DNA of 64,000 nt, taken from positions 62,001 through 126,000 of the forward strand of contig UQFN01000003.1 in assembly GCA_900540365.1 (NCBI GenBank), in the 5' to 3' direction. Below the pieces are notes generated by a model. The model ran no database searches, had not been told where the DNA came from, and saw only the letters and a list, made by a program, of their open reading frames with translations. The translations under genes were made by a program, and so were the position numbers. The stretch comes from an uncultured Mollicutes bacterium. Its GTDB lineage: Bacteria > Bacillota_I > Bacilli_A > RFN20 > CAG-826. Each line of letters opens with the position of its first letter. Within the stretch, counting starts at the first letter, position 1. Below are positions 62,767-64,000 of this stretch, one piece after another.

Positions 62767-64000
62767 TTATGAATATTGCGAAGTAAATAATTTATGATAG
62801 AAACCACCTTTAGCAAGTAGTTCTTTATGAGTACCTTGTTCAATAATTATTCCATCATTAATAACTAAAATTAAATCACTTGTTTTAATTGTTGATAAAC
62901 GATGAGCGATAACAATCGAAGTTTTATTTTTCATTAATTCATCTAAAGCTTTACCAATTTTTAATTCAGTACGTGTATCAACATTACTAGTTGCTTCATC
63001 TAAAATTAAAAATTTAGCATCTTTTAACATCATTCTAGCGATACAAATTAATTGTTTTTCTCCACTACTTAAGCCAGATTCATCGCTTATAACTGTATCA
63101 AATCCTTTTGGTAAACGTGTGATAAAATCGTAACAATTTGCTTTTTTACTAGCTTCAATAACTTCTTGTAAAGTAGCATTTGGATTATCAAAAGCAATAT
63201 TTTCAAAAACTGTTCCTTTAAATATCCAGCTATCTTGTAAAACCATCCCAAAGTTATCTCGATAAATTTTCTTTTCAAAATCTTTATTATCGATATCATT
63301 AATATAAATTATCCCATTATCAGGATCATAGAATCTTAAAATTAAGTTAATTATCGTTGTTTTTCCACATCCTGTAGGACCAACTAAAGCAACTTTTTTA
63401 TTTTTTAAGATTTCAAAATTTAAATCTTTATAAATAATTTTCTTGCTATCATAACTAAATCCAACATCTTTAAAAGTTAATTTATGAATTTCATTTAAGG
63501 AAGTTAAGCTTCCTTCATTTACATCATCAGGCAAATTAATTATTTCTTCGATTCTTTGAATTGCAACAAAACTAGCTTGAATTTCACTAATACAACTTGA
63601 AATTTCATTTAAAGGTTTAGCAAATTGGTTAGCATATTGTAAGAAGGTTGTAATTCCTCCAATTGTTAAAGTTGCTCCTAAATTTACCTTATCGCTAAAA
63701 ACTACTAATAATGAACCAATTATTCCAACAATTGCATAAATTGAATTATTAATTAATCGAGTTGAAGGATTTGTAAATGAAGAGATAAATTGAGCTTTTT
63801 GACCAACTTTATTTAATTTTTCATTAATAGAATTAAAGTTTTTATATGCTTCTTCATCATAACTATAAGATTTAATGATATCGATATTATTAAATGTTTC
63901 TAAAACATTTGCACTTACTTCGCCAACATATTTAGCTTGTTTTTTAAAATGTTTATTGCTTTTTCTTGCAACTTGATAAGAAATTAAAAAGCTAATTGGA
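62767..64000 (-). CDS. ABC exporter, fused membrane and ATPase domains (5' end outside window)
   Basis: The frame is open to the right edge, giving about 410 residues of a larger half-transporter of the MsbA/MdlB type. The visible transmembrane part runs into AIQRIEEIINLPDD. The ATPase has Walker A GPTGCGKTT, Q-loop FGMVLQDSW, signature LSSGEKQLICIARM (Ser in place of the first Gly), Walker B FLILDEATSNVD and H-loop IAHRLSTI. A TTG at 63534 is not the start because the domain continues upstream. The substrate is unknown; a heterodimer partner probably lies outside the window. Confidence 0.92.
   Translation of the reverse strand, partial: PISFLISYQVARKSNKHFKKQAKYVGEVSANVLETFNNIDIIKSYSYDEEAYKNFNSINEKLNKVGQKAQFISSFTNPSTRLINNSIYAIVGIIGSLLVVFSDKVNLGATLTIGGITTFLQYANQFAKPLNEISSCISEIQASFVAIQRIEEIINLPDDVNEGSLTSLNEIHKLTFKDVGFSYDSKKIIYKDLNFEILKNKKVALVGPTGCGKTTIINLILRFYDPDNGIIYINDIDNKDFEKKIYRDNFGMVLQDSWIFKGTVFENIAFDNPNATLQEVIEASKKANCYDFITRLPKGFDTVISDESGLSSGEKQLICIARMMLKDAKFLILDEATSNVDTRTELKIGKALDELMKNKTSIVIAHRLSTIKTSDLILVINDGIIIEQGTHKELLAKGGFYHKLFTSQYS

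Overview
The window is very A+T-rich chromosomal DNA from a low-GC Bacillota of class Bacilli, probably one of the reduced, uncultured gut lineages near Erysipelotrichales or RF39. The evidence is gene order shared with Bacillus: dnaG-sigA-trmK-nif3-cshB-nfo-ispG; plsY-parE-parC; yqeG-yqeH-yhbY-nadD-yqeK; xer-deoB; asp23-nusB-xseA-xseB; rplU-prp-rpmA-obg; ruvAB, secDF, recJ, relA, hisS, aspS; tig-lon-engB-valS; mutS2/rnhC; rluD-lspA-ileS with a T-box; pnp beside an RNase J gene. UGG encodes Trp and UGA is a stop, so this is not the Mycoplasma code. I saw no rRNA, tRNA, CRISPR, transposase or prophage.

Layout. From 1 to 17.1 kb most genes read rightwards (primase/sigma factor block, L33, EF-P, topoisomerase IV, ribosome-assembly and NAD genes; ispG and plsY are exceptions). 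From 17.4 to 64 kb almost all read leftwards (rnhC is the exception). The two halves converge at about 17.2 kb, where a good 28-bp dif site lies at 17224-17251. The window therefore appears to span the replication terminus. A Xer recombinase gene lies 3.7 kb from the site.

Right half. A PemK/MazF-like orphan and an ABC importer without an ATPase gene sit beside dif. Then come deoB, xer, dinB, xseBA, nusB, an Asp23-family gene, transketolase, aspS, hisS, relA, recJ, secDF, ruvBA, obg, and rpmA-prp-rplU with an L21 leader. A 60-residue peptide gene with a bacteriocin-like leader follows, then valS, engB, lon, tig, a helical protein, uvrC, mutS2, rluD, lspA, ileS, an RNase J-like gene, pnp and a truncated ABC exporter.

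Most unusual content. (1) A family of short intergenic arrays in which the pentamer TAGTA (or AAGTA/TAGTT) recurs exactly every 11 bp, directly after stop codons. They occur only between 3.5 and 23.1 kb, around dif. (2) An RNase J homologue that has lost most of its metal-binding residues. (3) A 47-49-nt hairpin element present twice, once over the ribosome binding site of the leader-peptide-like gene and once after the importer permease. (4) An EF-P without the PGKG loop lysine, and a SecDF without the usual transmembrane aspartates.
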